Source of the DNA: Limibacillus halophilus
GTDB lineage: Bacteria > Pseudomonadota > Alphaproteobacteria > Kiloniellales > CECT-8803
Direction: 5' to 3'
Length of the DNA stretch: 64,000 bases
Assembly (NCBI RefSeq): GCF_014191775.1
Contig: NZ_JACHXA010000009.1
Coordinates: 62,001-126,000, forward strand
The translations under genes and the position numbers were made by a program. Under the pieces are notes generated by a model. The model made no database searches and was not told where the DNA came from. It saw only the letters and a program-made list of their open reading frames with translations. This document shows, piece by piece, positions 1 to 8,509 of the stretch (positions are counted from its first letter, which is position 1; each line of letters starts with the position of its first letter).

Positions 1-37
1 CGCCCATTACGCCGATCTGGATTTTTAGCTTCTCCAT
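1..37 (-). CDS. possible 5' end of a CDS running off the left edge
   Basis: Reading leftwards from an ATG at 37, twelve sense codons give MEKLKIQIGVMG before the window ends. It starts 12 bases after the htpX stop on the same strand, so it could be the next gene of that transcript. The IGVMG turn is reminiscent of Rossmann-like starts such as LOG-family proteins, but twelve residues are too few to name it. No clear Shine-Dalgarno sequence precedes the ATG. Confidence 0.3.
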   Translation of the reverse strand, partial: MEKLKIQIGVMG

Positions 38-49
38 TTGAAGAAGTAC

Positions 50-931
50 TCAGCGCCAGGGGTTGCGGGTCTGCTTCTGGCCCATCCCCGCGGCCATCTC
101 CCGTAGCTTGGTGATGCGGTTTGCCGTGTTTGGATGGGTGGAAAACAGACTATCGACCTTCTGGGCGTGTAGCGGATTGATGATGAACAGCGAGGCGCTT
201 GCCGGATTGCGCTCTGCGGTCACGTTGTCGATTCGGCTGGCGCTCACCTGCATCTTCTCCAATGCGCTGGCCAGCCATAGAGGCCGGCCGCAAATCTCCG
301 CGCCGATGCGGTCGGCTTCGTACTCGCGGGTGCGCGAAATGGCCATCTGCACGAGCATGGCGGCCATGGGCGCCAGGAACGCCATCAGCAAGACGCCGAC
401 GATACCCAGCGGGTTGTTACGGTTTCCGCCTCCGAATGCGCCAAACCACAAACCCATGTTGGCCAGCATGGAGATGGCGCCCGCCACCGTGGCCGTCAGG
501 GTCATGGTGAGGGTGTCGCGGTTTTTGACATGCGCCAGTTCGTGCGCCATGACGCCGGCCACTTCCTCCTGATTGAGCGTATTGAGCAAGCCCGTGGTGG
601 CCGCCACGGCCGCATTCTGCGGATTGCGCCCGGTGGCGAAGGCATTGGGCTGCGGGTTGTCGATGATATAAACCTTGGGCATCGGCAAGCCCGCGTTGGC
701 GGCTAACTGGGAGACAATGGCATGGAGCGCCGGTGATTCAGCGGCTGTCACCTCGCGCGCCTTGTACATCCGGAGCACAACCTTGTCGGCGTTCCAGTAG
801 GCGAAGAAATTGGTTGCAGCGGCGATCAACAGAGCGATGATCATGCCGCCCTGGCCGCCGATCAGAAAACCGGCCAGCATGAAAATTGCGGTCAGTGCCG
901 CAAGCAGCATACCCGTGCGAAACAACCTCAT
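50..931 (-). CDS. htpX: M48 family zinc metalloprotease HtpX
   Basis: Membrane-bound zinc endoprotease that degrades misfolded membrane proteins at the cytoplasmic face of the inner membrane. The 293-residue length is normal for HtpX. Two hydrophobic segments fill residues 8-45. The HEXXH zinc motif is HELAH at residues 130-134, two more hydrophobic stretches follow at about 145-200, and an EYEAD motif near residue 205 supplies the third zinc ligand. A 112-base gap separates it from the divergent SDHAF4-like gene. Family assignment is firm; the substrate is not visible. Nothing unusual was seen. Confidence 0.96.
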   Translation of the reverse strand: MRLFRTGMLLAALTAIFMLAGFLIGGQGGMIIALLIAAATNFFAYWNADKVVLRMYKAREVTAAESPALHAIVSQLAANAGLPMPKVYIIDNPQPNAFATGRNPQNAAVAATTGLLNTLNQEEVAGVMAHELAHVKNRDTLTMTLTATVAGAISMLANMGLWFGAFGGGNRNNPLGIVGVLLMAFLAPMAAMLVQMAISRTREYEADRIGAEICGRPLWLASALEKMQVSASRIDNVTAERNPASASLFIINPLHAQKVDSLFSTHPNTANRITKLREMAAGMGQKQTRNPWR

Positions 932-952
932 CGAATTCAGACCACCTAGCGG

Positions 953-980
953 TTGACACAGTAAAAACAGAGCCTAGAGA
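953..980 (+). promoter_or_regulatory. candidate sigma70-type promoter for the SDHAF4-like gene
   Basis: TTGACA at 953-958 is followed after 16 bases by TAGAGA at 975-980, about 60 bases before the ATG at 1044. The -35 is consensus and the -10 is weak. It lies in the divergent gap between htpX and the next gene. Inferred from sequence only. Confidence 0.4.
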
Positions 981-1043
981 TTGGGTAGAACGCGGGTTGC
1001 TTCAAGACTTGGCGAAAGCCTCCGTAATCGCCATATTTGCGTC

Positions 1044-1298
1044 ATGACCGAGTCGTACAAAGTTCATCAACCGCAAGGCCGCAAGGCAGCGACCGTCGGG
1101 TCGAGTCCTCTGCCACGCGACCAGCGTCAACGCCGCGTTGCCGAGGCGGCGGAGCGTGCAAAACAAGAGGCCGAAGCGCGCCGCCGGAAGCAAGACGCCG
1201 CCGCACAAGTACGCCCTGTCGAGCGTCAGGGCCCCGAAGGTCCGGAGCCAACTCGTTACGGCGATTGGGAAAAGAAGGGTATTTGCTACGACTTCTGA
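1044..1298 (+). CDS. DUF1674 / SDHAF4-like succinate dehydrogenase assembly protein
   Basis: Small 84-residue protein. Residues 30-58 are a charged, Arg/Glu/Ala-rich probable helix. The C-terminus carries the family signature PTRYGDWEKKGICYDF. In mitochondria and alphaproteobacteria, DUF1674 (SDHAF4) proteins bind flavinylated SdhA and help it join SdhB. The ATG at 1044 was preferred over an upstream in-frame ATG at 981 because the conserved part is short and a candidate promoter (953-980) would run up to the longer start. No sdh genes are nearby. Confidence 0.85.
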   Translation: MTESYKVHQPQGRKAATVGSSPLPRDQRQRRVAEAAERAKQEAEARRRKQDAAAQVRPVERQGPEGPEPTRYGDWEKKGICYDF

Positions 1299-1402
1299 CC
1301 TGTTGCTTTAGCGCTTGCCCAAGCCCGAGCCCGAGCCGGAACCCAAATCCTGCGCCATTTTGACCATTGACCAAAGTGCGAAGTCGATACAATCCTCTGC
1401 AC

Positions 1403-1807
1403 ATGAGAAATCTTTTCTTGGCGGCTATCCCCGTTCTTTTGACCAGCACAAGTGCCTTTGCCGCGAGCGATGGCGCCACGCTTTACCAACAGAATTGTGC
1501 ATCATGTCACGGAAGCAATCTGGAAGGTCAGCCGAACTGGAAACAACGGAAGCCGGACGGCAAGCTCCCGGCACCGCCGCATGACGTCTCCGGGCATACT
1601 TGGCACCATAGCGATCAGCAGAATTTTGAGATCACCAAGCTGGGGATCGAGGCACTGGTGTCCGGCTACAAGTCCGACATGATCGGATTTGGCGATAAGC
1701 TGAGCGACGACGAGATATGGGCAATCTTGGACTACATCAAATCCACTTGGCCCGAGGAAATCCGTGCCCGGCGAAAGGCAAACGGGTTGGAGCGGCCCGA
1801 AGGCTGA
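1403..1807 (+). CDS. secreted class I c-type cytochrome
   Basis: Periplasmic mono-heme cytochrome c of 134 residues. A signal peptide with a Leu/Ala/Ile core and an AFA-A type cleavage site spans residues 1-20. The heme site is CASCH at residues 32-36, and Met93 in the SDMIGFGDKL segment is the likely distal ligand. The final helix (DDEIWAILDYIKSTW) is typical of class I cytochromes. The start at 1403 was chosen because it puts the signal peptide at the N-terminus; an in-frame ATG at 1367 would add 12 residues. The electron partner is unknown; no oxidase genes are adjacent. Confidence 0.9.
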   Translation: MRNLFLAAIPVLLTSTSAFAASDGATLYQQNCASCHGSNLEGQPNWKQRKPDGKLPAPPHDVSGHTWHHSDQQNFEITKLGIEALVSGYKSDMIGFGDKLSDDEIWAILDYIKSTWPEEIRARRKANGLERPEG

Positions 1808-1899
1808 CGCAAATTCAAACCAGAGCGGGTAAGCGAATGGATTGGTCCATCGGCGTAAATATGGTCCTATAGCAGGTCCATTTTGCGAGGGTTGGATCG

Positions 1900-3423
1900 A
1901 TGGCCAAGCGCGTCAATGCGGCGCCAATACTACAGTTCGACCTTGGTCGATACGACGGCCCCGTTTATCAGCGTCTTTATCTTGCGCTGCGGGAAGCTGT
2001 GTTGGAAGGGCGCTTGCCGCCCGGCAGCCGCCTGCCGTCCAGCCGCGCGCTGGCCGAAGAATTGGCCTGTTCGCGCAACACGGTGGTCACGGCATTCGAT
2101 CAACTCCATGCGGAGGGATACCTCGACCGTCAAGTCGGCGCGGGCAGTTTCGTCTCGAAGATCTTGCCGGAAGAGTTGCTGGTCGCGCGGCCGCAGCCAT
2201 CGAACAATGCCCGGAAGGCGGTGGCGCCGCGGTCCCTTTCACCGCGCGGAGCGGTCCTGGCGGCCAGCCGCCCGCTCGCGGCGGTTGCTCAGGCGCGCCA
2301 CCGCGCCTTTTTGCCCGGCTTGGCCGATCCTGAGCATTTCCCTTTTGATCTTTGGAGTAAGCTTCTTACGCGTACTTGGCGCCGCCCGCCGCAGTCGCTT
2401 TTCATGCATGGTCATCCCGCAGGGCTTCCCGCGCTGCGCGAAGCGCTGGCAGCGCATCTAATTCGGGCACGCAACCTCGACTGCACGGCGGAGCAAATCA
2501 TCATCACGACGGGTGCACAACAGGCCTTGGCGCTGGCGGCTCAGCTCTTGCTTTCGCCAGGCGACGAAGTTTGGATCGAGGATCCTGGTTATCCGGGTTT
2601 GCGCGGGCCTTTGACTGCCGCCGCCGCAGTCGGCCGTCCGGTTGCCGTCGATGCCGAGGGTCTGTCGGTCGCGGCGGGCCGCCTGCGTGCGCCCAAGGCG
2701 CGGATGGCGGTGGTTTCGCCGTCCCACCACTACCCTTTATCGGTTGTTATGTCGTTGTCGCGCAGGCTGGAGCTTCTGGACTGGGCGCGACAGCACACGG
2801 CGTGGATCATCGAGGACGACTACGACAGTGAGTACCGTTATGCAGGACGACCGCTGGCGGCACTGCAATCTTTGGATAGCCCGCAGCGCGGGGGCGCTGG
2901 GCGGGTGCTCTACATCGGTAGCTTTTCCAAAACTCTCTTCCCTTCGCTGCGGCTGGGCTATCTCGTCGTGCCCGCCGATCTCGCAGAGCGCTTCGTGGCC
3001 GCGCGCCATGCGCTCGACGATCACTCTTCCGCCATAACGCAGCCGGCGCTGGCGGCGTTCATAGGCGAGGGGCACTTCGCGACCCACCTGCGGCGCATGC
3101 GTAAGCTCTACGGTGAGCGGCAGGCGGCCTTGCTGCGGATCGCCGGGGAGCGATTGGCGGACCTTCTGGAGATCAAACCGGATGAGGCAGGTTTGCATTT
3201 AGTGGCAGGGCTTGGTGCAGCCTTGACCGGGCGCATGAATGATCAACAAGCAGTTGCCGCCGCTGCGCGAGCGGGTATCTCCGTCGACGCGCTTAGCCGG
3301 TATTATCTTGAGGCGCCTGCCCGGCAAGGTTTGCTGATGGGTTATGCGGCCGTTCCGGAAGAAACTATGGCAGGAGCCTGCGATCGCTTGGCTAAATCCT
3401 TGAGGGAGTCGCTGCGATCATAA
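1900..3423 (+). CDS. MocR/PdxR-type GntR regulator fused to an aminotransferase-like domain
   Basis: Transcription factor of 507 residues with a GntR winged helix at about 18-90 (SRLPSSRALAEELACSRNTV) and a fold-type I aminotransferase-like domain from about 130 to the end. PLP-binding residues are visible: DDYDSEYRY near 306-314 and the Schiff-base lysine K344 in GSFSKTLFPSLRLGY. MocR proteins use PLP-amino acid adducts as effector signals. The class III aminotransferase starts 108 bases downstream on the same strand and is a plausible target. A BetI-type palindrome also lies in that gap, so control may be shared. The exact effector cannot be told. Confidence 0.9.
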   Translation: MAKRVNAAPILQFDLGRYDGPVYQRLYLALREAVLEGRLPPGSRLPSSRALAEELACSRNTVVTAFDQLHAEGYLDRQVGAGSFVSKILPEELLVARPQPSNNARKAVAPRSLSPRGAVLAASRPLAAVAQARHRAFLPGLADPEHFPFDLWSKLLTRTWRRPPQSLFMHGHPAGLPALREALAAHLIRARNLDCTAEQIIITTGAQQALALAAQLLLSPGDEVWIEDPGYPGLRGPLTAAAAVGRPVAVDAEGLSVAAGRLRAPKARMAVVSPSHHYPLSVVMSLSRRLELLDWARQHTAWIIEDDYDSEYRYAGRPLAALQSLDSPQRGGAGRVLYIGSFSKTLFPSLRLGYLVVPADLAERFVAARHALDDHSSAITQPALAAFIGEGHFATHLRRMRKLYGERQAALLRIAGERLADLLEIKPDEAGLHLVAGLGAALTGRMNDQQAVAAAARAGISVDALSRYYLEAPARQGLLMGYAAVPEETMAGACDRLAKSLRESLRS

Positions 3424-3433
3424 CTTATATTGG

Positions 3434-3449
3434 CTGAACGATTGATCAA
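3434..3449. promoter_or_regulatory. BetI-type palindromic operator before the class III aminotransferase
   Basis: CTGAACGATTGATCAA matches the complementary-strand reading of the palindrome in front of betI (40584-40599) at 14 of 16 positions. A TATATT hexamer at 3426-3431 ends two bases before it, the same spacing as TATTTT before the betI operator. The match and spacing are seen directly; recognition by BetI is inferred. Confidence 0.5.
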
Positions 3450-3531
3450 TTAAAGCTGGACCGGACAAGGCTTCTGTGACAGGATACCAGGAGGTTGAGG
3501 ACCCGCTTTTGCGGGAAAAGAGGAGCAGATC

Positions 3532-4971
3532 ATGACGAAGGGCGTTTGGACGCGGGAACCCGGATCGGGAGACAATGGACCCGCGCCAGGCGATGAGATC
3601 GAGGCGCTTGCGAAGCGGCACCTTTTGCAACCGTGGGAGTCCCTGGAGCATCTGGGACAATCCGCGCGCACGGTGCTCGACCGGGCCGAGAACATCTACC
3701 TGTATGATTCGGAAGGGAACAAGCTGATCGACGCGCCGGCGGGCATGTGGTGCGTTCAGGTCGGCTACGGTTGCCGCGAGATTGCCGAAGCCATGGCCAA
3801 TCAGGCCATGCAGCTCGCCTACAATTCACCCTGGTACACGACCTCCGGTCCAGCAGCCGAACTGGCGGCGCGAATTGCCGACAAGACGCCGGGAGACCTG
3901 AATCATATCTTCTTTACGACCGGCGGTTCTACGGCGGTCGATTCTGCTCTGCGTTTCGTGCAGTTCTACAACAATTACCTGGGCCGTCCGGAAAAGAAGC
4001 TAATCCTATCGCGGCAATCGGCCTATCACGGAAGCACCTATCTATCGGCTTCGTGCTCTGGCAAGGAGCGTGACAAGGTTTTTCTCGATTTTGCAGGGAA
4101 CCTCGTGCATCACCTTTCATCTCCGCTGGTTTACCGGCGGCCGGATGGGATGACCGAAGCGCAGTTTTGCGACTTCCTGATTGCGGAGATGGAATCCACG
4201 ATTCTGGAGAAGGGCGCAGATAAGATTGCGGCCTTTATCGCCGAACCGATTCTGGCTTCCGGCGGCGTAGTGGTGCCGCCGGAGGGCTATCACAAGCGCA
4301 CGCTCGAACTCTGCCGCAAGCACGAAATTCTCTACATCGCCGACGAGGTGGTCACGGCGTTTGGGCGCCTTGGGCACTGGTTTGCGTCCGAGGAGGTGTT
4401 CGGCATCACTCCGGACATCATTACCTTCGCCAAGGGTATTACTTCGGGTTACGTGCCGTTGGGCGGCATGGCGGTTTCCCAGAAGGTGATGGCCGAGGTC
4501 AGTGGCAGCGACGCCAAGGGCGCGGTCTATTCCAACGGCTATACCTATTCCGGGCACCCGGTTTCCTGCGCGGCGGCCATGGCCAACATGGACGTCATCG
4601 AGAAGGAGGGAATTCTGGAGCATGTGCGCGATATCACGCCCTACTTCCAGGATAAACTCGCCGAACTTGATGCATTGGCGCTGGTGGGTGACGTGCGTGG
4701 TGCGGGGTTGGTCGGCTGCGTGGATTGTGTCGCCGACCGGAAGGCCAAGAACCCCCTGAAGCTCGATTCCGAGGTGGGGGGAAGGATTGATGCGCACTGC
4801 CAGGAGAAGGGTCTGATCGTTCGACCGGTCTACAATATGTGCGTGATGTCGCCGCCGCTGGTCATTCGCGAACGGCAGATCGACACGATGGTGGGAATCT
4901 TGCGTGCGGGGATCGAGGACACGATGGTCGACCTGGAACGCGAAGGGCTGTGGCACGCGCCTCGGGACTAA
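3532..4971 (+). CDS. class III PLP-dependent aminotransferase
   Basis: Omega-amino-acid:pyruvate-type transaminase of 479 residues. Features are the GGSTAVDSALR phosphate-binding loop at 131-141, YHGSTY at 165-170, the pyridine-binding D271 in IADEVVTAFGR, and the PLP lysine K301 in TFAKGITSGY. This subgroup includes taurine-, putrescine- and beta-alanine-pyruvate aminotransferases; the exact amine donor is not certain. A strong AGGAG at 3521-3525 precedes the ATG. A small hairpin (3502-3515, CCCGC-TTTT-GCGGG) lies just upstream of the ribosome site. The preceding MocR gene and the BetI-type operator suggest induction by an amine or betaine-related signal. Confidence 0.9.
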   Translation: MTKGVWTREPGSGDNGPAPGDEIEALAKRHLLQPWESLEHLGQSARTVLDRAENIYLYDSEGNKLIDAPAGMWCVQVGYGCREIAEAMANQAMQLAYNSPWYTTSGPAAELAARIADKTPGDLNHIFFTTGGSTAVDSALRFVQFYNNYLGRPEKKLILSRQSAYHGSTYLSASCSGKERDKVFLDFAGNLVHHLSSPLVYRRPDGMTEAQFCDFLIAEMESTILEKGADKIAAFIAEPILASGGVVVPPEGYHKRTLELCRKHEILYIADEVVTAFGRLGHWFASEEVFGITPDIITFAKGITSGYVPLGGMAVSQKVMAEVSGSDAKGAVYSNGYTYSGHPVSCAAAMANMDVIEKEGILEHVRDITPYFQDKLAELDALALVGDVRGAGLVGCVDCVADRKAKNPLKLDSEVGGRIDAHCQEKGLIVRPVYNMCVMSPPLVIRERQIDTMVGILRAGIEDTMVDLEREGLWHAPRD

Positions 4972-4977
4972 TGTCGA

Positions 4978-5445
4978 TTAGAAGATTCCGGCTTCCAGCC
5001 CCGCCGCCACCAGCATTCCCAACTCTTCGCAGTCGGTCTGGAAACTCTCCTGGTAAGCGCCGCGGCAAAGCAGGGGTTCTCTTATCTGCCGCCAGCGCAG
5101 GCCTGTTGTGATACTTTCGATCGCACGCCTTGTGCCGGTGCCGTCGTGTCCGGCGCGGATGAAAAGGGCATAGGGTAACCCTTGGGTCTTTTCGAGGCAG
5201 GGATAATAGCTGCGATCAAAGAAATCCTTCATCGCGCCGCTCATGTAACCAAGGTTCTCCGTGGTTCCCAGTATGATGGCATTTGCCTTGAGCACATCCT
5301 CGGGCCCCGCATCCAAGGGCGCCAGGCAGGCAACGTCGACCCCCTCGATATCAGGATGACGCGCTCCGGCCAGCACTGCGTCGCGCAGGCGCCGGGTATT
5401 CGGTGATGGTGCATGAGCAACTACCAGTAGCTTCTTCGTCGCCAT
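4978..5445 (-). CDS. flavodoxin-like / NADPH-dependent FMN reductase family protein
   Basis: Protein of 155 residues with a flavodoxin fold. The N-terminal strand and phosphate loop (LLVVAHAPSPNTRRL) and the second FMN-contact loop (GTTENLGYMSGAMKDFFDRSYY) are visible. It is a short stand-alone flavoprotein, probably a quinone or FMN reductase, or a NAD(P)H oxidoreductase in the cytoplasm. It converges on the aminotransferase gene with a 6-base gap, so the two are not co-transcribed. The substrate is unknown. Confidence 0.8.
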   Translation of the reverse strand: MATKKLLVVAHAPSPNTRRLRDAVLAGARHPDIEGVDVACLAPLDAGPEDVLKANAIILGTTENLGYMSGAMKDFFDRSYYPCLEKTQGLPYALFIRAGHDGTGTRRAIESITTGLRWRQIREPLLCRGAYQESFQTDCEELGMLVAAGLEAGIF

Positions 5446-5593
5446 ATCCAGCCTTGTCTGCTCGAGTCGAAGGGGCAGCCTAACTAAGAATTGACGGGTC
5501 GCCTATGGCGAGAAGACTTTTCGGGTAGGGGACGGCTGCGCTAGGGTCGCTCGTGAGAGCCACCTCTTCAACAGATCACCTAGGACCCCTGTC

Positions 5594-6295
5594 ATGATTC
5601 CAGAATACCATCACGCTTTGATCATTGGTGCAGGAGAGGGCCTGTCGGCCTCACTTGCGCGTCTGTTCCGTGACAAGGGACTGCGGCTTTCTCTTGCTGC
5701 CCGGAATGCCAGTAAGCTGACCGCGCTTTGCGATGAGATCGGCGCCACGGCCTACGCTTGCGATGCCTCTGACGCGTCGTCGGTGAACGCTCTCTTCGAG
5801 GCGCTGGACAACACGCCGGGCGGCGCTCCCGACGTTGTGGTTTACAATCCCAGTGCCCGGCAGCGAGGTCCGATTGCCGAGTTGGACGCCGATGCGGTTT
5901 TAGCCGCATTGAAGATCACAGCCTATGGCGGCTTTCTGGTATCGCAGCAAGCCGTGCGGCGCATGCTGCCGCAAGGCCAGGGAGCGATTCTGTTCACCGG
6001 GGCGTCGGCCAGTGTGAAGGGTTATCCGCAGTCCGCGCCCTTCGCCATGGGAAAGTTCGCCCTTCGCGGCCTGGCCGAAAGCCTGGCGCGGGAAGTGCAA
6101 CCGCAAGGTATTCACGTCGCCCATTTCGTCATCGACGGCGCGATTCGAAATCCGGGACGGGAGAACCCGGCGGATAAGCCCGATAGTTTGCTTGATCCAC
6201 ATGCAATAGCGCTCACCTACTGGCAGACCTTGAAGCAGGATCGAAGTGCGTGGGCCAACGAAATCGCCCTGCGGCCCTGGCTTGAGCGTTTCTAA
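5594..6295 (+). CDS. short-chain dehydrogenase/reductase family protein lacking the catalytic Tyr
   Basis: SDR-fold protein of 233 residues. The nucleotide loop is GAGEGLSASLARLF near residue 12, a variant of TGxxxGIG. The active-site segment reads APFAMGKFALRG, so the usual YxxxK is FxxxK with Phe in place of Tyr. The upstream Ser is kept in FTGASASVKG. SDRs without this Tyr can use other residues or act as binding proteins, so enzymatic activity is not assured. It stands alone between divergent and distant neighbours. An RBS-like AGGA is at 5582-5585. Confidence 0.8.
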   Translation: MIPEYHHALIIGAGEGLSASLARLFRDKGLRLSLAARNASKLTALCDEIGATAYACDASDASSVNALFEALDNTPGGAPDVVVYNPSARQRGPIAELDADAVLAALKITAYGGFLVSQQAVRRMLPQGQGAILFTGASASVKGYPQSAPFAMGKFALRGLAESLAREVQPQGIHVAHFVIDGAIRNPGRENPADKPDSLLDPHAIALTYWQTLKQDRSAWANEIALRPWLERF

Positions 6296-6697
6296 CCATC
6301 GTTGTCGGCAGGTGCTTCCCTGGGGCGTTCCTTGGGGCGTTCCTTGGGGCGTTCCCTTGGGGCGCTGCACGGACTGGCAGGCGATGCATTCATTCAAATG
6401 AAAGCCGAGACAACTCGAGACATGCTTTGGCGGATTGATACAGTCTGTAACAAAAACTGAACGTAGCCTTGTTGATATGAGGCATGCCGCATGCGACTCT
6501 TTAAGTGCCTGTTGATCCGGTGACTTGGGGGTGCGTTCGTTGTTTGCGGATCAAACCCCGGTAATTGCGGTTAACCACGGAAATGGCAGCGCCGGCTAGC
6601 GGGATGACTTGAACCCGGCGGCCGTAAGACTTGGTGGGAATTAGCCAGAATAAGTAATGCCGCTCGTCGCAAACAATATAGGTGACGGCTTTCAAAG
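6296..6697. other. 402-base non-coding gap before the sphingolipid operon
   Basis: No convincing gene was found here. It holds the 12-base tandem repeat at 6319-6366 and a moderately AT-rich stretch at about 6415-6490, including a TTGATA at 6435-6440 that could be part of a promoter for the acyl-ligase operon, although no good -10 follows at standard spacing. Short open frames here have no recognisable family. Confidence 0.5.
6319..6366. repeat. short direct tandem repeat, unit CTTGGGGCGTTC, about four copies
   Basis: Two perfect 12-base copies (6331-6342 and 6343-6354) are flanked by imperfect copies at 6319-6330 and 6355-6366. It lies just after the SDR stop codon, is non-coding, and may be prone to copy-number slippage. 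Confidence 0.85.
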
Positions 6698-8473
6698 ATG
6701 GACTCGAGCAACTCAATGACTCCTTTGATGCGCGATTCGGATGGTTTGCCGCTTCGGCTTGCAGATTTCGAAACCTTGTGGGAAGGCCTCGACTACGCGG
6801 CTCAGGGCGCGAAGGGCATCAGCTTCTTCGACTCGCTGGGTCGTCTGACGGGCATCCTCAGCTACCGTGAACTGCGTGACCGTGCCGTGGACTTGGCACT
6901 GCGCCTCAATGCCAACGGCTTCAGACACGGTGACCGGTTGGCGATCGTCGCCGAGACCACACCGGATTTTCCGGTGTTTTTCTTTGGCTGTCAGTACGCC
7001 GGCGTCATTCCCGTTCCCCTGCCGATGAATGTCCATCTTGGCGCCCATGACGCTTACATCGTCAGCCTGCGTAACATGATGAAGGCCGCCGGCGTACGCG
7101 GTGTCGTGGCATCGGACGACTGGATTGCCCAGGTTCGCGAGGCCGCGAGCATGCTGGAGATTCCCTTCGCCGGCCCGCCCGAGGATTTCTATGCGCTCAG
7201 CCGCAAGAAAGGTAGCCTGGCACCGTTCGGCAAGGATGACCCCTGTTACATTCAATATTCTTCCGGCAGCACGGCCTTTCCCAAGGGCGTATTGGGGACA
7301 CAGCTCAGTGTCACCAGCAATGCGCGTGGAATTGGCGGTCATGCGCTTCAGGTGCGTGACGGAGACCATGCCGTTTCCTGGTTGCCGCTTTACCACGATA
7401 TGGGGTTGGTCGGTTTCTGCATCACGCCGATGCTGACGCAGCTTTCGCTCGATTACCTCTCGGCCTCCAGCTTCGCGCGGCGGCCACTGGTGTGGCTTAC
7501 GCTCATGTCGGAACGCCGTGGCACTATCTCCTTCAGCCCGACATTCGGGTATGATCTTTGCGTGCGCAAAATGGAGCGACGCGGTATCGAGGAAGCGGAC
7601 CTGTCGCATTGGCGGATCGCCGGTATCGGCGGTGAGATGATCCGGCCGGCGGTACTGGCCAAGTTCGCCGAGGTCTTTGCGCCTTTCGGGTTTGACGAGA
7701 AGGCTTTCTTGCCATCCTATGGGTTGGCGGAATCGACCCTGGCTGTCACTTTTTCTGGCCTTGGCCGCGGCGTACGAACCCATCGCCGCTCGGAGCTGGC
7801 TCCAGACCAGCGAGACGCCAATTATTCCGGCTTGCACCGGGAGTTCGCGATTTGCGGAAAGCCCATGCCTGGCCACGAGCTCGAGGTTCGTGCCGACGAT
7901 GGAACGCGTTGTGTGGAAGGCGAGATAGGGCGTGTTTTCGCCAAGGGTCCCAGCGTCATGGCCGGTTACTTCGGCGAAGCGGAAGCGTCTGCCGAAGTCC
8001 TGGGCGATGATGGTTGGTTGGATACCGGCGATCTCGGTTATCTACTCGACGGAGAGCTTGTGATCTCGGGCCGCGGCAAGGATTTGATTATCCAGAATGG
8101 CCGCAACATCTGGCCGCAGGATATCGAGTGGGCTGTCGAGCAGTTGGAAGGCGTCAAGGGTAGCGGCGTGGCAGCTGTCTCGATGCCGTCACGCGACGGG
8201 TCCGAGAACGTTGTGGTGGTGGTTGAGGCGCGGGTTAAGGCCGCCGAAGAGATTGCGCTCTTGGAGAAGCAGATCCATAGCACGGTCTATCAGGCCGCCG
8301 GGCTGAAAAGCGAGGTCGTTATTACGACGCCCCGCAGTCTGGTCCGAACGTCATCGGGCAAGCTCAGCCGCGCGGGCACGCTGACCAAACTACTTAGCGG
8401 GCAGATCGCCGTTCTCAACCGAGATGACGAGGACGCCGGCGGTTCTGCGAAGCGGACCGCGCTGGCTAGCTGA
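6698..8473 (+). CDS. aasR: fatty-acyl-AMP ligase / acyl-ACP synthetase of the ceramide pathway
   Basis: Adenylate-forming enzyme of 591 residues. The ATP loop YSSGSTAFPKG is near residue 188. The A5-A8 motifs include PSYGLAESTL and LDTGDLGYL followed by GRGKDLIIQNGRNIWPQDIE. Sequence and length fit the fatty-acyl-AMP ligase class, which activates a fatty acid and loads it on an acyl carrier protein. It is the first of four same-strand genes (this gene, the CerR-like SDR, ACP, SPT). The same gene set is known for ceramide synthesis in Caulobacter, where the acyl-ACP feeds serine palmitoyltransferase. An internal ATG at 6716 is an alternative start. The symbol follows that parallel and is an inference. 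Confidence 0.85.
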   Translation: MDSSNSMTPLMRDSDGLPLRLADFETLWEGLDYAAQGAKGISFFDSLGRLTGILSYRELRDRAVDLALRLNANGFRHGDRLAIVAETTPDFPVFFFGCQYAGVIPVPLPMNVHLGAHDAYIVSLRNMMKAAGVRGVVASDDWIAQVREAASMLEIPFAGPPEDFYALSRKKGSLAPFGKDDPCYIQYSSGSTAFPKGVLGTQLSVTSNARGIGGHALQVRDGDHAVSWLPLYHDMGLVGFCITPMLTQLSLDYLSASSFARRPLVWLTLMSERRGTISFSPTFGYDLCVRKMERRGIEEADLSHWRIAGIGGEMIRPAVLAKFAEVFAPFGFDEKAFLPSYGLAESTLAVTFSGLGRGVRTHRRSELAPDQRDANYSGLHREFAICGKPMPGHELEVRADDGTRCVEGEIGRVFAKGPSVMAGYFGEAEASAEVLGDDGWLDTGDLGYLLDGELVISGRGKDLIIQNGRNIWPQDIEWAVEQLEGVKGSGVAAVSMPSRDGSENVVVVVEARVKAAEEIALLEKQIHSTVYQAAGLKSEVVITTPRSLVRTSSGKLSRAGTLTKLLSGQIAVLNRDDEDAGGSAKRTALAS

Positions 8474-8509
8474 CCGGACCGGAGGGAAGACGGACATGGG
8501 AGATAGCCC

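Noticed and set aside
1900-3423. Calling the MocR gene a plain aminotransferase
   Set aside because: A complete GntR winged helix occupies the first 90 residues, so it is a regulator with an aminotransferase-like sensor.
6319-6366. Possible CRISPR-like repeat array
   Set aside because: Unit is 12 bases, copies are directly abutting with no spacers, and no cas genes are present.
6713-7876. Long minus-strand frame opposite the acyl-AMP ligase
   Set aside because: Shadow frame; the ligase motifs are in the plus frame.
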